A DNA stretch of 64,000 nt from JAGDZR01 sp049115695 (GTDB lineage Bacteria; Bacteroidota; Bacteroidia; Cytophagales; Cyclobacteriaceae). This document shows, in pieces, positions 25,008 to 33,810 of the stretch (position 1 is the stretch's first letter; each line of letters starts with the position of its first letter). Location of the stretch: positions 1-64,000 of the forward strand of contig JAGDZR010000001.1 of assembly GCA_049115695.1 (NCBI GenBank), given 5' to 3'. The notes under the pieces were generated by a model, which did not search any database, had not been told where the DNA came from, and worked only from the letters and a program-made list of their open reading frames with translations. The position numbers and the translations under genes were made by a program.

Positions 25008-26669
25008 ATGAAACACTTTTTAATAATGCTAGCGCTTGCGGGTTGTCTTTCCATCACTGCTCAGAATTTGTCAAATTTTAGGTGGACTACTTTGGACACT
25101 TCCGGGGATCCAACTCCAAGGCATGAAAGTTCTATGGTTGAACACAAAGGCAAATTTTATATCCTGGGAGGACGTGGTGTCAATCCCGTTGATGTATTTG
25201 ATCCGAAGACAAATTCCTGGGAGTCCAAATCCAAATCACCTTTTGAGATCCATCATTTCCAGGCGGTTTCGTATGGAGATGCCATTTATTTTGCTGGCGC
25301 TATGACTGGCCAATATCCAAAAGAAACTCCCTTGACTCACATTTGGAAGTACTATCCATCGGAGGATCGATGGGAGCAAGGGGATGAAATACCCTTAGAG
25401 CGGAGAAGAGGAGGTGCTGGTGCGGTAGTGTATCAGGACAAACTTTACCTGGTCTGTGGTATTGATTTGGGGCACACCAGCGGAACCAATAATCACTTCG
25501 ATAGCTATGACTTGAAGACTGGAGAATGGGAAACGTTGACTAAAGCTCCTCATATTCGGGATCACTTTTCAGCGATTGTAGTGGATGACAAACTTTATAG
25601 TCTGGGAGGGCGAAATACCAGCTATCATGTAGACGGAAATTTTACGGCATTTTTTGAAGCAGTCAATTCAAAAGTAGACGTCTATGATTTCGAAACTGGA
25701 GATTGGATCACACTCAAAGAAGCATTGCCAACTCCGTCCGCAGCTGGCGGTTTGGCATATCTAAATGGGCATTTGTTTTATGCAGGTGGAGAGGCAGGAC
25801 AAGCGAGTGCTCACAGTGAGACACATGCCATGGAGATAGCCACAGGTAAATGGAAAAAGTTATCACATTTGAACACAGGGCGACATGGTGGTGGAGCTGT
25901 CGTATGGAATGGCAAGATTTACATGGCTGCTGGAAGCCCTAAGAAAGGTGGTGGAAATTTGTCGTCAATTGAAGTGTTAAGTGACGAACACAGTTGGCAA
26001 AGCCTTTTCAACGGTAAAAATCTTGCCGGATGGGAAATTCGATGCACAGATCCTGATCGAGACAAGGAATTCTGGAAAGTTGAAGATGGTGCCATTTTCT
26101 GCAATTCAGAAGGCAGTACTGAGCACCAATATATTTGGTTGCAAACGACCGATGAATACGGTGACTTTGAGTTGAGGTTGAAGTATCAGACTTATAGAGG
26201 AACTGAAGGCAACAGTGGTGTTCAATTCAGAAGTAGATATGATGAGAATGCTCAGGTAGACGAGGATGCAGTAGGCTGGTTAGATGGTGCTCAGGTAGAT
26301 ATCAATCCTGCCGAACCCTTTCGCAATGGATATATCTATGACGAGACGCGCACTAATCGGAGGTGGGTCAATCCAGACTTGCCTGACTGGAGGATTTCGG
26401 AAGAAGAGTATCGGCCTAAGGGATTGGTCAACTACTATTCAGATGAGGGGCCAGGCTGGAATGAAATGACCATCATTGCCAAGGGTACTCGTATCAAGAC
26501 AATGGTCAATAGTGTGGTGATATCAGATTATGATGGTGCGGGTGTTTTGGATGATAAGGGGCATAAGCAATTGAAAGTTGATCGTCAGGGTGTAATAGCA
26601 TTGCAACTACATAAAAACTCTGAAAATCGCATCAAGTTTAAGGATATTGAAATTCGGGAATTGAAATAG
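25008..26669 (+). CDS. Kelch repeat / DUF1080 (3-keto-disaccharide hydrolase-like) protein
   Basis: A 553-residue exported protein: signal peptide 1-19 (Ile-Thr-Ala-Gln), a Kelch beta-propeller at about 30-320 (repeats with Gly-Gly and spaced Trp/Tyr), then a DUF1080 jelly-roll domain from about 328 (Trp-Gln-Ser-Leu-Phe-Asn-Gly-Lys-Asn-Leu-Ala-Gly-Trp). DUF1080 is the 3-keto-glycoside/3-keto-disaccharide hydrolase fold. It pairs with the upstream cytochrome-propeller gene, suggesting oxidation of a sugar followed by cleavage of the keto product. The Kelch fusion may bind the substrate. The ATG at 25008 matches a good signal peptide. Confidence 0.88.
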   Translation: MKHFLIMLALAGCLSITAQNLSNFRWTTLDTSGDPTPRHESSMVEHKGKFYILGGRGVNPVDVFDPKTNSWESKSKSPFEIHHFQAVSYGDAIYFAGAMTGQYPKETPLTHIWKYYPSEDRWEQGDEIPLERRRGGAGAVVYQDKLYLVCGIDLGHTSGTNNHFDSYDLKTGEWETLTKAPHIRDHFSAIVVDDKLYSLGGRNTSYHVDGNFTAFFEAVNSKVDVYDFETGDWITLKEALPTPSAAGGLAYLNGHLFYAGGEAGQASAHSETHAMEIATGKWKKLSHLNTGRHGGGAVVWNGKIYMAAGSPKKGGGNLSSIEVLSDEHSWQSLFNGKNLAGWEIRCTDPDRDKEFWKVEDGAIFCNSEGSTEHQYIWLQTTDEYGDFELRLKYQTYRGTEGNSGVQFRSRYDENAQVDEDAVGWLDGAQVDINPAEPFRNGYIYDETRTNRRWVNPDLPDWRISEEEYRPKGLVNYYSDEGPGWNEMTIIAKGTRIKTMVNSVVISDYDGAGVLDDKGHKQLKVDRQGVIALQLHKNSENRIKFKDIEIRELK

Positions 26670-26671
26670 TA

Positions 26672-27052
26672 TTAAGTATTTACTCTCCATGGTGGATTTT
26701 TACGATTCTCACCAGCATGAAATAGTATCAGCTGATTGCCATCAGGATCCTTGAGGTGTGCCTCACGCCAAAGCCACGGCTGGTCTGTAGGAAGGAGTTC
26801 AAATGAAAATCCCTGTGACTGCAATGCCTTGACTTTGGCATCCAAATTTGCTAATTCGAAGTAAACATAAATCCCATCACCGTCTGGTAGTTTTTCAACC
26901 AAATGAATTGAAAAAGTAGATTCGCCCTCAGGAAGTGATAGTCTGGCATAATGTGGAGGAGCATCAACAATCAACTTCATCCCTAGTTGCGTGTAGAAAT
27001 CAATGGATTTGGCTACATCCAAGGAAGGGACAGTGATTTGATTGAGTCTCAT
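26672..27052 (-). CDS. VOC family protein (glyoxalase/dioxygenase superfamily)
   Basis: A 126-residue vicinal-oxygen-chelate protein with paired beta-alpha-beta-beta-beta modules. The last strand carries the typical Asp-Pro-Asp-Gly-Asn-Gln-Leu-Ile-Leu-Phe. Metal-binding side chains are not fully evident, so the activity (glyoxalase, resistance or isomerase) is open. It overlaps the M28 peptidase gene by 4 bp (27049-27052) and is co-transcribed with it. It ends 2 bp from the convergent Kelch-DUF1080 gene. Confidence 0.87.
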   Translation of the reverse strand: MRLNQITVPSLDVAKSIDFYTQLGMKLIVDAPPHYARLSLPEGESTFSIHLVEKLPDGDGIYVYFELANLDAKVKALQSQGFSFELLPTDQPWLWREAHLKDPDGNQLILFHAGENRKNPPWRVNT

Positions 27053-28419
27053 TTCACCATTCCATGTTGGTCCAGTAAATAAATCATGGACGCCATAGCG
27101 GCAGCACCTAGTTCTAATTCACGTTTGTCCACTTGTTCAAATGTATCAGCGGCAGTATGATGGAACCTGAAGTAGCGTTGGCTATCTGGTAAGAGTCCAA
27201 TGAGCAGTGTGCCCTGAGGCGCAAGCGGTCCAATGTCTACGCCTCCTCCCGGTTTCTTAAAGTCAAATAGATCATACGGCTCAAAATACTTCTGCCAGCT
27301 TTGCATTGTGCCGGTTTGCTCGTCAGTTCCACTTGATGTAAATCCACGAGGAGTGAATCCACCCCGATCAGATTCAATTGCTGCAATGTGATTTTCTTTC
27401 AGTAATTCAGCCTGCTTGGCATATTCCCGGCCTCCTGCACCGCCATTCTCTTCATTCATCCACATAACAGCTCGTATTGTTCTTTTGGGTGTGTAGTTGA
27501 CAGCTTTAAGCGCTCGTAATGCTTCTATTCCTTGCATACATCCAGAGCCATCGTCATGCGCCCCTTCACCTACGTCCCAGCTGTCAAGATGCCCTCCAAC
27601 AGCTATGTATTCATCGGGACTATCCGTTCCGTTAATTTGCCCAATCACATTGTGACTCAATACTTCACCTTTCATTTCGCTATGATTTTCCATGTAGATT
27701 TCAAGCTCTGAATCCTGAGCAATAAGCTTGCTCAACCGATCGGCACCTATTGTACTGATAGCCATGGCAGGGATTTGTGGCATATTAGGTTTGTACCTCA
27801 ATGATCCAGTGTGGGGAACATCATCCAATGTTTGAGTGATAGATCTGACAATCACCGCTTTTGCCCCATATTTACCAGCTTCTGACGCTCCAAATGCGCG
27901 CTGGATTACCGCACTTCCATAGCCTCTGAATGTTTGGACATATGTTGCATTTGCTGGGCCATTTAAGAAGACAATTTTACCTTCTAGTTTTTTACCTAGT
28001 GTTTCAATGTCATCCATTGACTTTACCTCTATAACCTTCGCTCTGACTCCTTCTGGACCAGTTCCCTTACTGTTACCAAGGCTAAGTGAGTTGAGCTCGA
28101 ATGTACCTTCAGCACTGCTAAGCACACGAACAATCTCAATGTCACCTCTTTTCCAATTGGGTACCATGACGGGCTGGATGAATACTGTATCAAATCCATA
28201 ATCCACCATCACTTGTCGCGTGAATTCTACTGCAGCTGCAGCACCAGGACTTCCGCTAAGCCTATTTCCAATGTCCTTACATAGTACGCGCAAGTTGTCA
28301 TAGACCTCACCATTGATCAATACTTCATCGTATATACTTTTGATTTGCTTGTCATGATCTTGCGCTAACCCAATTTGCAAGCAGCTGACAATCAGGATAG
28401 AAGTGATAATTGATTTCAT
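27049..28419 (-). CDS. M28 family zinc peptidase (carboxypeptidase Q/PGCP-like)
   Basis: A 456-residue exported aminopeptidase/carboxypeptidase of family M28. The signal peptide is about 1-19 (Gly-Leu-Ala-Gln). A protease-associated insert spans about 110-240. The di-zinc catalytic domain has Gly-His-Leu-Asp-Ser-Trp, His-Asp-Asp-Gly-Ser-Gly, Asn-Glu-Glu-Asn-Gly-Gly, Ser-Asp-Arg-Gly-Gly and the late His in Phe-His-His-Thr-Ala-Asp. All ligands are present. I chose the ATG at 28419 because residues upstream of it lack sense as protein and the signal peptide begins there. It probably acts on small peptides in the periplasm. Confidence 0.92.
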   Translation of the reverse strand: MKSIITSILIVSCLQIGLAQDHDKQIKSIYDEVLINGEVYDNLRVLCKDIGNRLSGSPGAAAAVEFTRQVMVDYGFDTVFIQPVMVPNWKRGDIEIVRVLSSAEGTFELNSLSLGNSKGTGPEGVRAKVIEVKSMDDIETLGKKLEGKIVFLNGPANATYVQTFRGYGSAVIQRAFGASEAGKYGAKAVIVRSITQTLDDVPHTGSLRYKPNMPQIPAMAISTIGADRLSKLIAQDSELEIYMENHSEMKGEVLSHNVIGQINGTDSPDEYIAVGGHLDSWDVGEGAHDDGSGCMQGIEALRALKAVNYTPKRTIRAVMWMNEENGGAGGREYAKQAELLKENHIAAIESDRGGFTPRGFTSSGTDEQTGTMQSWQKYFEPYDLFDFKKPGGGVDIGPLAPQGTLLIGLLPDSQRYFRFHHTAADTFEQVDKRELELGAAAMASMIYLLDQHGMVK

Positions 28420-28489
28420 AGAGATAGAATTTGCAAGAAAGATATTACCTGTTACCCCATTTGAGCATGGCTTTTGTATGAATGGAAAC

Positions 28490-29926
28490 CTAACTAATAC
28501 TAGTGGCTTTCTGCACAGGAATTCTGACGGTAAACTGGACGCCATCGGGAACGTTGGTTGCTGAGATGGTCCCGCCATGATCCGAAATCAATTCATAGGC
28601 AACCCATAGTCCCAGACCTGAGCCTTGCCCAGCCTCTTTTGTCGTAAAGAAGGGCTCAAAAATACGTTTTTCATTTCCTTTGGGAATTTTACTCCCTGTA
28701 TTGTGGATAACCAATACCAAGTCTGCTCCATTTTTGGTGAGTTCCTTAATGGTTGAAATTTTAATCACCTGAGTATCAGAGGTATCAATTGCTTTGATAA
28801 CGTCAAATGCATTGTTGATCAGACTAAAAACAACCTGATGGATTTTGTCAGGGTAGAGCATGATTTCTTCATCAAATTCTAAATCCTTGACTATCAGCAC
28901 ATTGTGCGGAGTATTGCTTCGAATGAAAAGTAGTGAGTTTTCGACGATCTGATTCGGATTCGTAGGTTTAATGATAGAATTTTCTCCAGTTCTGGGACTA
29001 ATGGTCATCATGGTTTTTAGCACACGATTGGTTCTTTCAAAGCCATCTCCAATTTGATCATAGATGGTCTGAAGCTGTTCTCGCATTTCACTTCGCTCAA
29101 TATTTTTGTTGAGTCCCTTGAGTTCATTCAAACCACCAGCAATATAGTTTAGAGGATTATTGATTTCATGTGCAATGCCTCCTGTCAATACACCCAATGA
29201 AGCCATTTTTTCAGACTGAACGAGTTGAGCCTGAGTGGATTGTAATTGCTCTACCGTTTTCTCCAATTGGAGTTTTTGATTCTCTATTTTCGTCTTTCCC
29301 CGACCAATTCGATAAAGGTTGATGATCACATTTTCGAGTAAGTAGAATACAATGAGATTAAACAACAACCAGTAAAGGATACCATCAAGTCCGTAATATT
29401 TACTCGTTGCAAAGCTGATGTCTACTTCCTGATTGGTGTCAAAATAGGTCAAAGTTTTTGGGAAGAAGACCATTTGACCAAAATTAATCGCCAAAAAAGA
29501 GACAAAGATCCAGGTTTCCTTTCTCGCTGAGAATAAAATTTGAATTAAAACCGCATGGAAAATGATACCAACCGGAAATGCCAAATAGTAGTCAGAGGGT
29601 GTTTCGAGCAAAATAATGGGTACGATATGAAGCGCGATCGGCCAGCTCACAATGAAAAGTAGTTTACCCAGGGTTGGGTAATTGATTCTATTGAGATAAT
29701 GGCAAAATCCGCTTACAAAAATGAAGATTGGAACGATATATTGGTCGAATGCCTGTTCTGAAAACGGACGGAAGTAAGATTGAAAATCCAGTAATATAAA
29801 TACCAAATACACCGCCGATAACGAAAGGTAAACGACATTCGAGAAAATGATCCGGAGATTTTTCTCAGTAAAATCAGCTGATTGCGATCCTGCTGTGAAT
29901 AATTGTTGAAAACTAGTAAGCGGCAT
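28490..29926 (-). CDS. Membrane sensor histidine kinase
   Basis: A 478-residue sensor kinase with about six N-terminal TM helices (residues 28-215), a coiled coil (about 218-250), a HisKA motif Ile-Ala-His-Glu-Ile-Asn-Asn-Pro near 260, and a HATPase domain with an intact Ser-Leu-Ile-Asn-Asn-Ala N box, Phe-Phe-Thr-Thr-Lys and Gly-Ser-Gly-Leu-Gly-Leu. The G1 Asp is replaced (Ile-His-Asn-Thr-Gly), a variant seen in some relatives. No response regulator is adjacent, so it is an orphan kinase. Its catalytic domain is of the same type as the eroded kinase at 10667, but intact. Confidence 0.9.
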   Translation of the reverse strand: MPLTSFQQLFTAGSQSADFTEKNLRIIFSNVVYLSLSAVYLVFILLDFQSYFRPFSEQAFDQYIVPIFIFVSGFCHYLNRINYPTLGKLLFIVSWPIALHIVPIILLETPSDYYLAFPVGIIFHAVLIQILFSARKETWIFVSFLAINFGQMVFFPKTLTYFDTNQEVDISFATSKYYGLDGILYWLLFNLIVFYLLENVIINLYRIGRGKTKIENQKLQLEKTVEQLQSTQAQLVQSEKMASLGVLTGGIAHEINNPLNYIAGGLNELKGLNKNIERSEMREQLQTIYDQIGDGFERTNRVLKTMMTISPRTGENSIIKPTNPNQIVENSLLFIRSNTPHNVLIVKDLEFDEEIMLYPDKIHQVVFSLINNAFDVIKAIDTSDTQVIKISTIKELTKNGADLVLVIHNTGSKIPKGNEKRIFEPFFTTKEAGQGSGLGLWVAYELISDHGGTISATNVPDGVQFTVRIPVQKATSIS

Positions 29927-30085
29927 ATCCTTACTGACGAAAATAGTAATTAAAGTTGATTGTAACCCATATTTTTGATGCCTTAGATGAATGACGGAAT
30001 GTCTTTATATGTCAGCTGGCCAACCTTATCAACGTATCCCTTTGTTGAATTCTACGTAGACATCAAGCAACTAGTCAATAATTTT

Positions 30086-30820
30086 ATGAAACGAACCTTG
30101 CCATTTTTTTACCTGACAGTGTTGTTGGGGTCATCCGGTTTTGCACAAGAGTATGATTTTTTCAAAAATGCCGATGCATTTTTTAAAGCGTACGTAATCG
30201 AAGGAAAGGTTAATTATCAAAGCATTTCTGACAATTCGGAGCATTTGACTGAACTAATTCAATTCATTGAAAATGCGGATATCTCTTCCAAAGCACCGAG
30301 TTATCAACTTGCTTTTTTGTTGAATACCTATAATCTTTTGGTGATTAAAGGAGTCTTGAATAATTATCCAATGAAAAGCCCATTGGATAAACCCGGTTTT
30401 TTTAAGATGGATCAATACCGTGTGATGGGGAAGTATATTACATTGGATCAGCTTGAATTCGATGAGATTTTCAAACGCTTTCCTGATCCAAGAATACACT
30501 TCATGCTAAATTGTGCAGCGACGAGCTGTCCAACTTTGTACAGTCAGGTTATTGCTCCTGAGGATTTGTCAGGGCAGCTGGAGTACAGCACGATCATGGT
30601 CATTGATAGAGAAGATTATATTCATGTTGATCATTCAATAAAAGAGGTCCGCGTAAGCAAAATATTTGAATGGTATCGGGATATTTTCGATAAACAGGGA
30701 GGCGTGATTGAGTTTATCAATAAGTATAGGTTCAGCAGTGTGCCAGAGGATTATACAGTTACATTTATGGAGTATGATTGGTCCTTGAATGAATTCGAGT
30801 CAGGACTGGCTTCTCAATAG
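30086..30820 (+). CDS. DUF547 domain protein, exported
   Basis: A 244-residue protein with a signal peptide (about 1-20, Gly-Phe-Ala-Gln) and one DUF547 domain, marked by Leu-Asn-Thr-Tyr-Asn-Leu-Leu-Val, Pro-Arg-Ile-His-Phe-Met-Leu-Asn-Cys-Ala and Ser-Cys-Pro. This domain has a papain-like fold suggestion in the literature but no firm activity. I chose the ATG at 30086 since it opens a clean signal peptide; an earlier ATG at 29987 adds non-signal residues. Its 3' end overlaps the convergent sirtuin gene by 21 bp. Confidence 0.86.
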   Translation: MKRTLPFFYLTVLLGSSGFAQEYDFFKNADAFFKAYVIEGKVNYQSISDNSEHLTELIQFIENADISSKAPSYQLAFLLNTYNLLVIKGVLNNYPMKSPLDKPGFFKMDQYRVMGKYITLDQLEFDEIFKRFPDPRIHFMLNCAATSCPTLYSQVIAPEDLSGQLEYSTIMVIDREDYIHVDHSIKEVRVSKIFEWYRDIFDKQGGVIEFINKYRFSSVPEDYTVTFMEYDWSLNEFESGLASQ

Positions 30821-31489
30821 TTTTGCTACTCTTGGTACACCAACACTTGCGGGCTCGGCAAACGCTCTAAGGTTTTGATAATGACTTAGATTGGGAATTT
30901 GCGGGTCGATTATAAACTTAGGAATTTCGGACGCAACATAGTCCAATAGTCCTGCCGCAGGGTAGACAAGCATTGAGGTCCCTATGACCATAAATATGTC
31001 AGCTGACATTGCTTCGTTAGCAGCCACTTCGATCATTGGGACCATTTCACCAAACCAAACTATGTGTGGTCTTAGCTGACTGCCTTTTTCGCATAGATCT
31101 CCTTCATTGAGGGCCCAGCCTTCAATGTAGTACACTAAAGATGAATCCACAGTGCTCCTGGATTTGAATAATTCTCCGTGAAGGTGAAGGACATTAGTGC
31201 TCCCGGCTTGCTCATGGAGATTGTCGACATTTTGCGTAACAATGACAACTTCAAAATCCTTTTCAAGATCAGCCAGAGCAAGATGACCACTGTTTGGCTG
31301 GGCTTTTAGTGCTTGTTTTCGTCTTTGATTGTAAAAATCCAGTACCAATGCTTGGTTGTTATACCAGCCTTCAGGTGAGGCCACCTCCATAACGTCATGC
31401 CCTTCCCATAATCCTCCAGATTCTCGGAACGTTTTAAGTCCACTTTCAGCACTGATTCCAGCGCCGGTCAAAACAACTATTTTTTTCAT
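30800..31489 (-). CDS. Sir2-family NAD-dependent protein deacylase
   Basis: A 229-residue sirtuin: the NAD-binding Gly-Ala-Gly-Ile-Ser-Ala-Glu-Ser-Gly is near the N-terminus, with Thr-Gln-Asn-Val-Asp-Asn-Leu-His and the catalytic His in His-Leu-His-Gly-Glu. Tyr-Asn-Gln-Arg-Arg places Tyr and Arg as in CobB/SIRT5 enzymes that remove succinyl and other acidic acyl groups. The zinc ribbon is degenerate: only one Cys (Asp-Leu-Cys-Glu-Lys) remains where four are usual. The ATG at 31489 fits the family start; an upstream ATG at 31522 would add 11 non-family residues. It acts in the cytosol on acyl-lysine proteins. Confidence 0.9.
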   Translation of the reverse strand: MKKIVVLTGAGISAESGLKTFRESGGLWEGHDVMEVASPEGWYNNQALVLDFYNQRRKQALKAQPNSGHLALADLEKDFEVVIVTQNVDNLHEQAGSTNVLHLHGELFKSRSTVDSSLVYYIEGWALNEGDLCEKGSQLRPHIVWFGEMVPMIEVAANEAMSADIFMVIGTSMLVYPAAGLLDYVASEIPKFIIDPQIPNLSHYQNLRAFAEPASVGVPRVAKLLRSQS

Positions 31490-31610
31490 TTGACGTTTGC
31501 TATATGAAACAAGATAACCCAAAGGATATCGATTCGGAAATTTGTTTTGATAGGTTGTGGGGGTGAAAAGCCGGTTGGGTGTCTTAGTAGTAGCTTTTTA
31601 CTTCTCGCTT

Positions 31611-31805
31611 ATGGAACACATTTTTTATCACAATCGCTACGGATTTATATTTGGATATTTAGACAGCATGGAAGAAGAATGGTATCGAGTTGAACTCTGC
31701 CGCCCTGTTTCCGGACTTTACGCACGCTGGGGAAGAGGGGAGGTTAAGTGCCTGAAGCGAAACGAAATTGTCTTCTCAACGCTTCAGTCAATCGAGTCTC
31801 ATTGA
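31611..31805 (+). CDS. Small hypothetical protein
   Basis: A 64-residue protein rich in aromatic and charged residues, with Trp-Tyr-Arg-Val-Glu-Leu, Tyr-Ala-Arg-Trp-Gly-Arg and two Cys. The composition is protein-like, unlike antisense shadows. The ATG at 31611 is preferred to a GTG at 31557. It lies between divergent genes and its last 7 bp overlap the end of the PLP decarboxylase gene. No family recognised. Confidence 0.5.
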   Translation: MEHIFYHNRYGFIFGYLDSMEEEWYRVELCRPVSGLYARWGRGEVKCLKRNEIVFSTLQSIESH

Positions 31806-33193
31806 TCCAATGATGCTGCCGTGGAACAAATGAGCTTCCATACATTTTCAATGTGTTTTCTTTTGAGGTAGGTCTGGCCTGCAACGAGCCTGAGGCCATA
31901 ATTGCCGTTGATTTTGGTGTGAGTTAGATAGGCTCTCCCAGAGGCATTAATTTGCTCTAGCAATGATTGATTGAGTACATTCGGATCGCCTTGACTGGTC
32001 TTGTATCTGAAGACAACCAAATTTAAAGTACGGGGTATCAGGAGTTCAAAACTGATATGAGAATCGATTTGCTCCGCAAGCCATTTGCCATGATCAATAT
32101 GGTCTGAAATCCTGGCTCGAATTCCTTTGGCTCCAAATGTCCTTAACACAAACCATAGCTTGAGCGCTCTAAATCGTCTACCAAGCGGGATTCCCCAGTC
32201 TCGATAATCGTTAACCCGTCCCCTGGTTCCTGTCTTTAGGTATTCTGGCAATATTTCGAAGGTGTCAATGAGTTTATCCTTGTCTTTGACGTAGTATGCC
32301 GAACAATCAAAATTGGTAAACAACCATTTATGTGGGTTGAAGACGTAAGAGTCGATATGAGTTAAACCCGCTGGACGCTCATGCGGAAGTACAAATGCTG
32401 AACCAGCGTATGCAGCATCGACATGATGCCATATCTGATATTGTTTAGCAATGTTGTCAATGGCATCTACAGGATCCATTGCGAGTGTACTTGTCGTTCC
32501 CAATGTGCTTACCACAGCGGTTGGCACATATCCAGCCGACAAGTCATTTTTAATTGCGTGAGCTAGCTTCTCAGGATTCATTGCTAAATGCTCGTCCACA
32601 TCAACTTTCACAAGGTTATTGCTTCCGATTCCTGCTATTCTTACAGCCTTATCAATTGAACTATGGGTTTGTGTGGAGCAATAAATTCTAAGGCGCTCGG
32701 CGCTCATTCCCAGTTGATTACTTTTTGTTTTTTGCTCACGGGCCGTCAATATAGCGGCAAGAGTGGATGTTGAAGCTGTGTCCTGAATCACACCATGCCA
32801 TTGCTTGGGTAGACCCATCAATGATTTGAGCCATTCCATCATTTTTTCTTCTAGCTCTGCTGCAGCAGGAGAGGTTTCCCATATCATACACTGAGCACCT
32901 AACCCGGCAGTTAATAGTTCTGCGATGATTGATGGATAGGAATTGTTGCCGCTGAAGTAGGCATGAAAATTTGGGTGTTGCCAATGCGTAATGCCGGGCA
33001 TAATGATCTGGTCAAGATCGGACATGAGGTTATCAAAGACTTCACTGTCTTCAGGCGGATAAGAGGGTATTTGGTTTCCGATATCGCCAGGGGCAACCTG
33101 TGACTTAACAGGATAGTGCTCTATGTTTTCGAGGTAATCCGCTACCCAATCAACAGCTTTGTGGGCGTTTTTACGAAACTCTTCTGAGGTCAT
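31799..33193 (-). CDS. PLP-dependent (group II) amino-acid decarboxylase, aromatic type
   Basis: A 464-residue decarboxylase of the aromatic-L-amino-acid/tyrosine decarboxylase family. The PLP lysine sits in Asn-Pro-His-Lys-Trp near residue 289. The His-Val-Asp-Ala-Ala-Tyr-Ala-Gly strand and the N-terminal Pro-Gly-Ile-Thr-His-Trp-Gln-His-Pro-Asn-Phe-His-Ala-Tyr are diagnostic. The length is normal. It overlaps rsmG by 4 bp. The substrate (Trp, Tyr, Phe or other) cannot be fixed from sequence. Confidence 0.93.
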   Translation of the reverse strand: MTSEEFRKNAHKAVDWVADYLENIEHYPVKSQVAPGDIGNQIPSYPPEDSEVFDNLMSDLDQIIMPGITHWQHPNFHAYFSGNNSYPSIIAELLTAGLGAQCMIWETSPAAAELEEKMMEWLKSLMGLPKQWHGVIQDTASTSTLAAILTAREQKTKSNQLGMSAERLRIYCSTQTHSSIDKAVRIAGIGSNNLVKVDVDEHLAMNPEKLAHAIKNDLSAGYVPTAVVSTLGTTSTLAMDPVDAIDNIAKQYQIWHHVDAAYAGSAFVLPHERPAGLTHIDSYVFNPHKWLFTNFDCSAYYVKDKDKLIDTFEILPEYLKTGTRGRVNDYRDWGIPLGRRFRALKLWFVLRTFGAKGIRARISDHIDHGKWLAEQIDSHISFELLIPRTLNLVVFRYKTSQGDPNVLNQSLLEQINASGRAYLTHTKINGNYGLRLVAGQTYLKRKHIENVWKLICSTAASLDQ

Positions 33194-33810
33194 TTTGGAA
33201 TGTAAACGATTTGCTTGGTTTCAAAAAAGGGTTCAGCGAAGAATCTTGAAATAGGGGTGAGTTGATAGGGTCGCTTTAATTCTTTTAACTCTTCTGACAT
33301 GTCACCACCTTTTAAGGCGATAATGCCATTGTCAATGTCATGTTGTTGATTATTGGATACCTTTTGTTGGCTCCAATTCCAAATAACACGTGCTCGTGCA
33401 ACAGCCCGTGTCAGCACAAAATCAAATTGATCCTTGACTTTTTCAGCCCTCGCATGCTCTCCTTTTACATTTTCAAGCTTCAGCGCATTGGCCACTTCAT
33501 TGACTACCTTGATTTTTTTACCAATTGAGTCCACCAAATGAAATTGTGCTTGTGGAAACATGATAGCTAAAGGAATGCCGGGAAATCCTCCTCCAGTACC
33601 AACATCCAATATTGAAGCTCCATCCACGAACTGAACAATTTTACAGATAGACAAGCTGTGCAGAACATGCCGCACATATAGTTCGTTGATGTCCTTTCTT
33701 GAAATTACGTTGATTTTTTCATTCCACTCAAGGTAGAGCTGACCTAGCAGGGTAAATTGTTCTTTTTGCTTAGCAGATAGGTCTGGGAAATATTGATTGA
33801 TGACTTCCAA
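33190..33810 (-). CDS. rsmG: 16S rRNA (guanine527-N7) methyltransferase RsmG
   Basis: RsmG adds the m7G mark at position 527 of 16S rRNA using SAM. The 206 residues include the SAM-binding Asp-Val-Gly-Thr-Gly-Gly-Gly-Phe-Pro-Gly-Ile-Pro, and Leu-Thr-Arg-Ala-Val-Ala as the family motif. The start at 33810 directly abuts the stop of the sigma factor gene, and the downstream decarboxylase overlaps it by 4 bp, so all three are on one transcript. Confidence 0.96.
   Translation of the reverse strand: MEVINQYFPDLSAKQKEQFTLLGQLYLEWNEKINVISRKDINELYVRHVLHSLSICKIVQFVDGASILDVGTGGGFPGIPLAIMFPQAQFHLVDSIGKKIKVVNEVANALKLENVKGEHARAEKVKDQFDFVLTRAVARARVIWNWSQQKVSNNQQHDIDNGIIALKGGDMSEELKELKRPYQLTPISRFFAEPFFETKQIVYIPK

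Noticed and set aside
28420..28578. Longer N-terminus for the M28 peptidase
   Set aside because: It would overlap the C-terminal part of the histidine kinase gene by 89 bp and precede a clear signal peptide at 28419.
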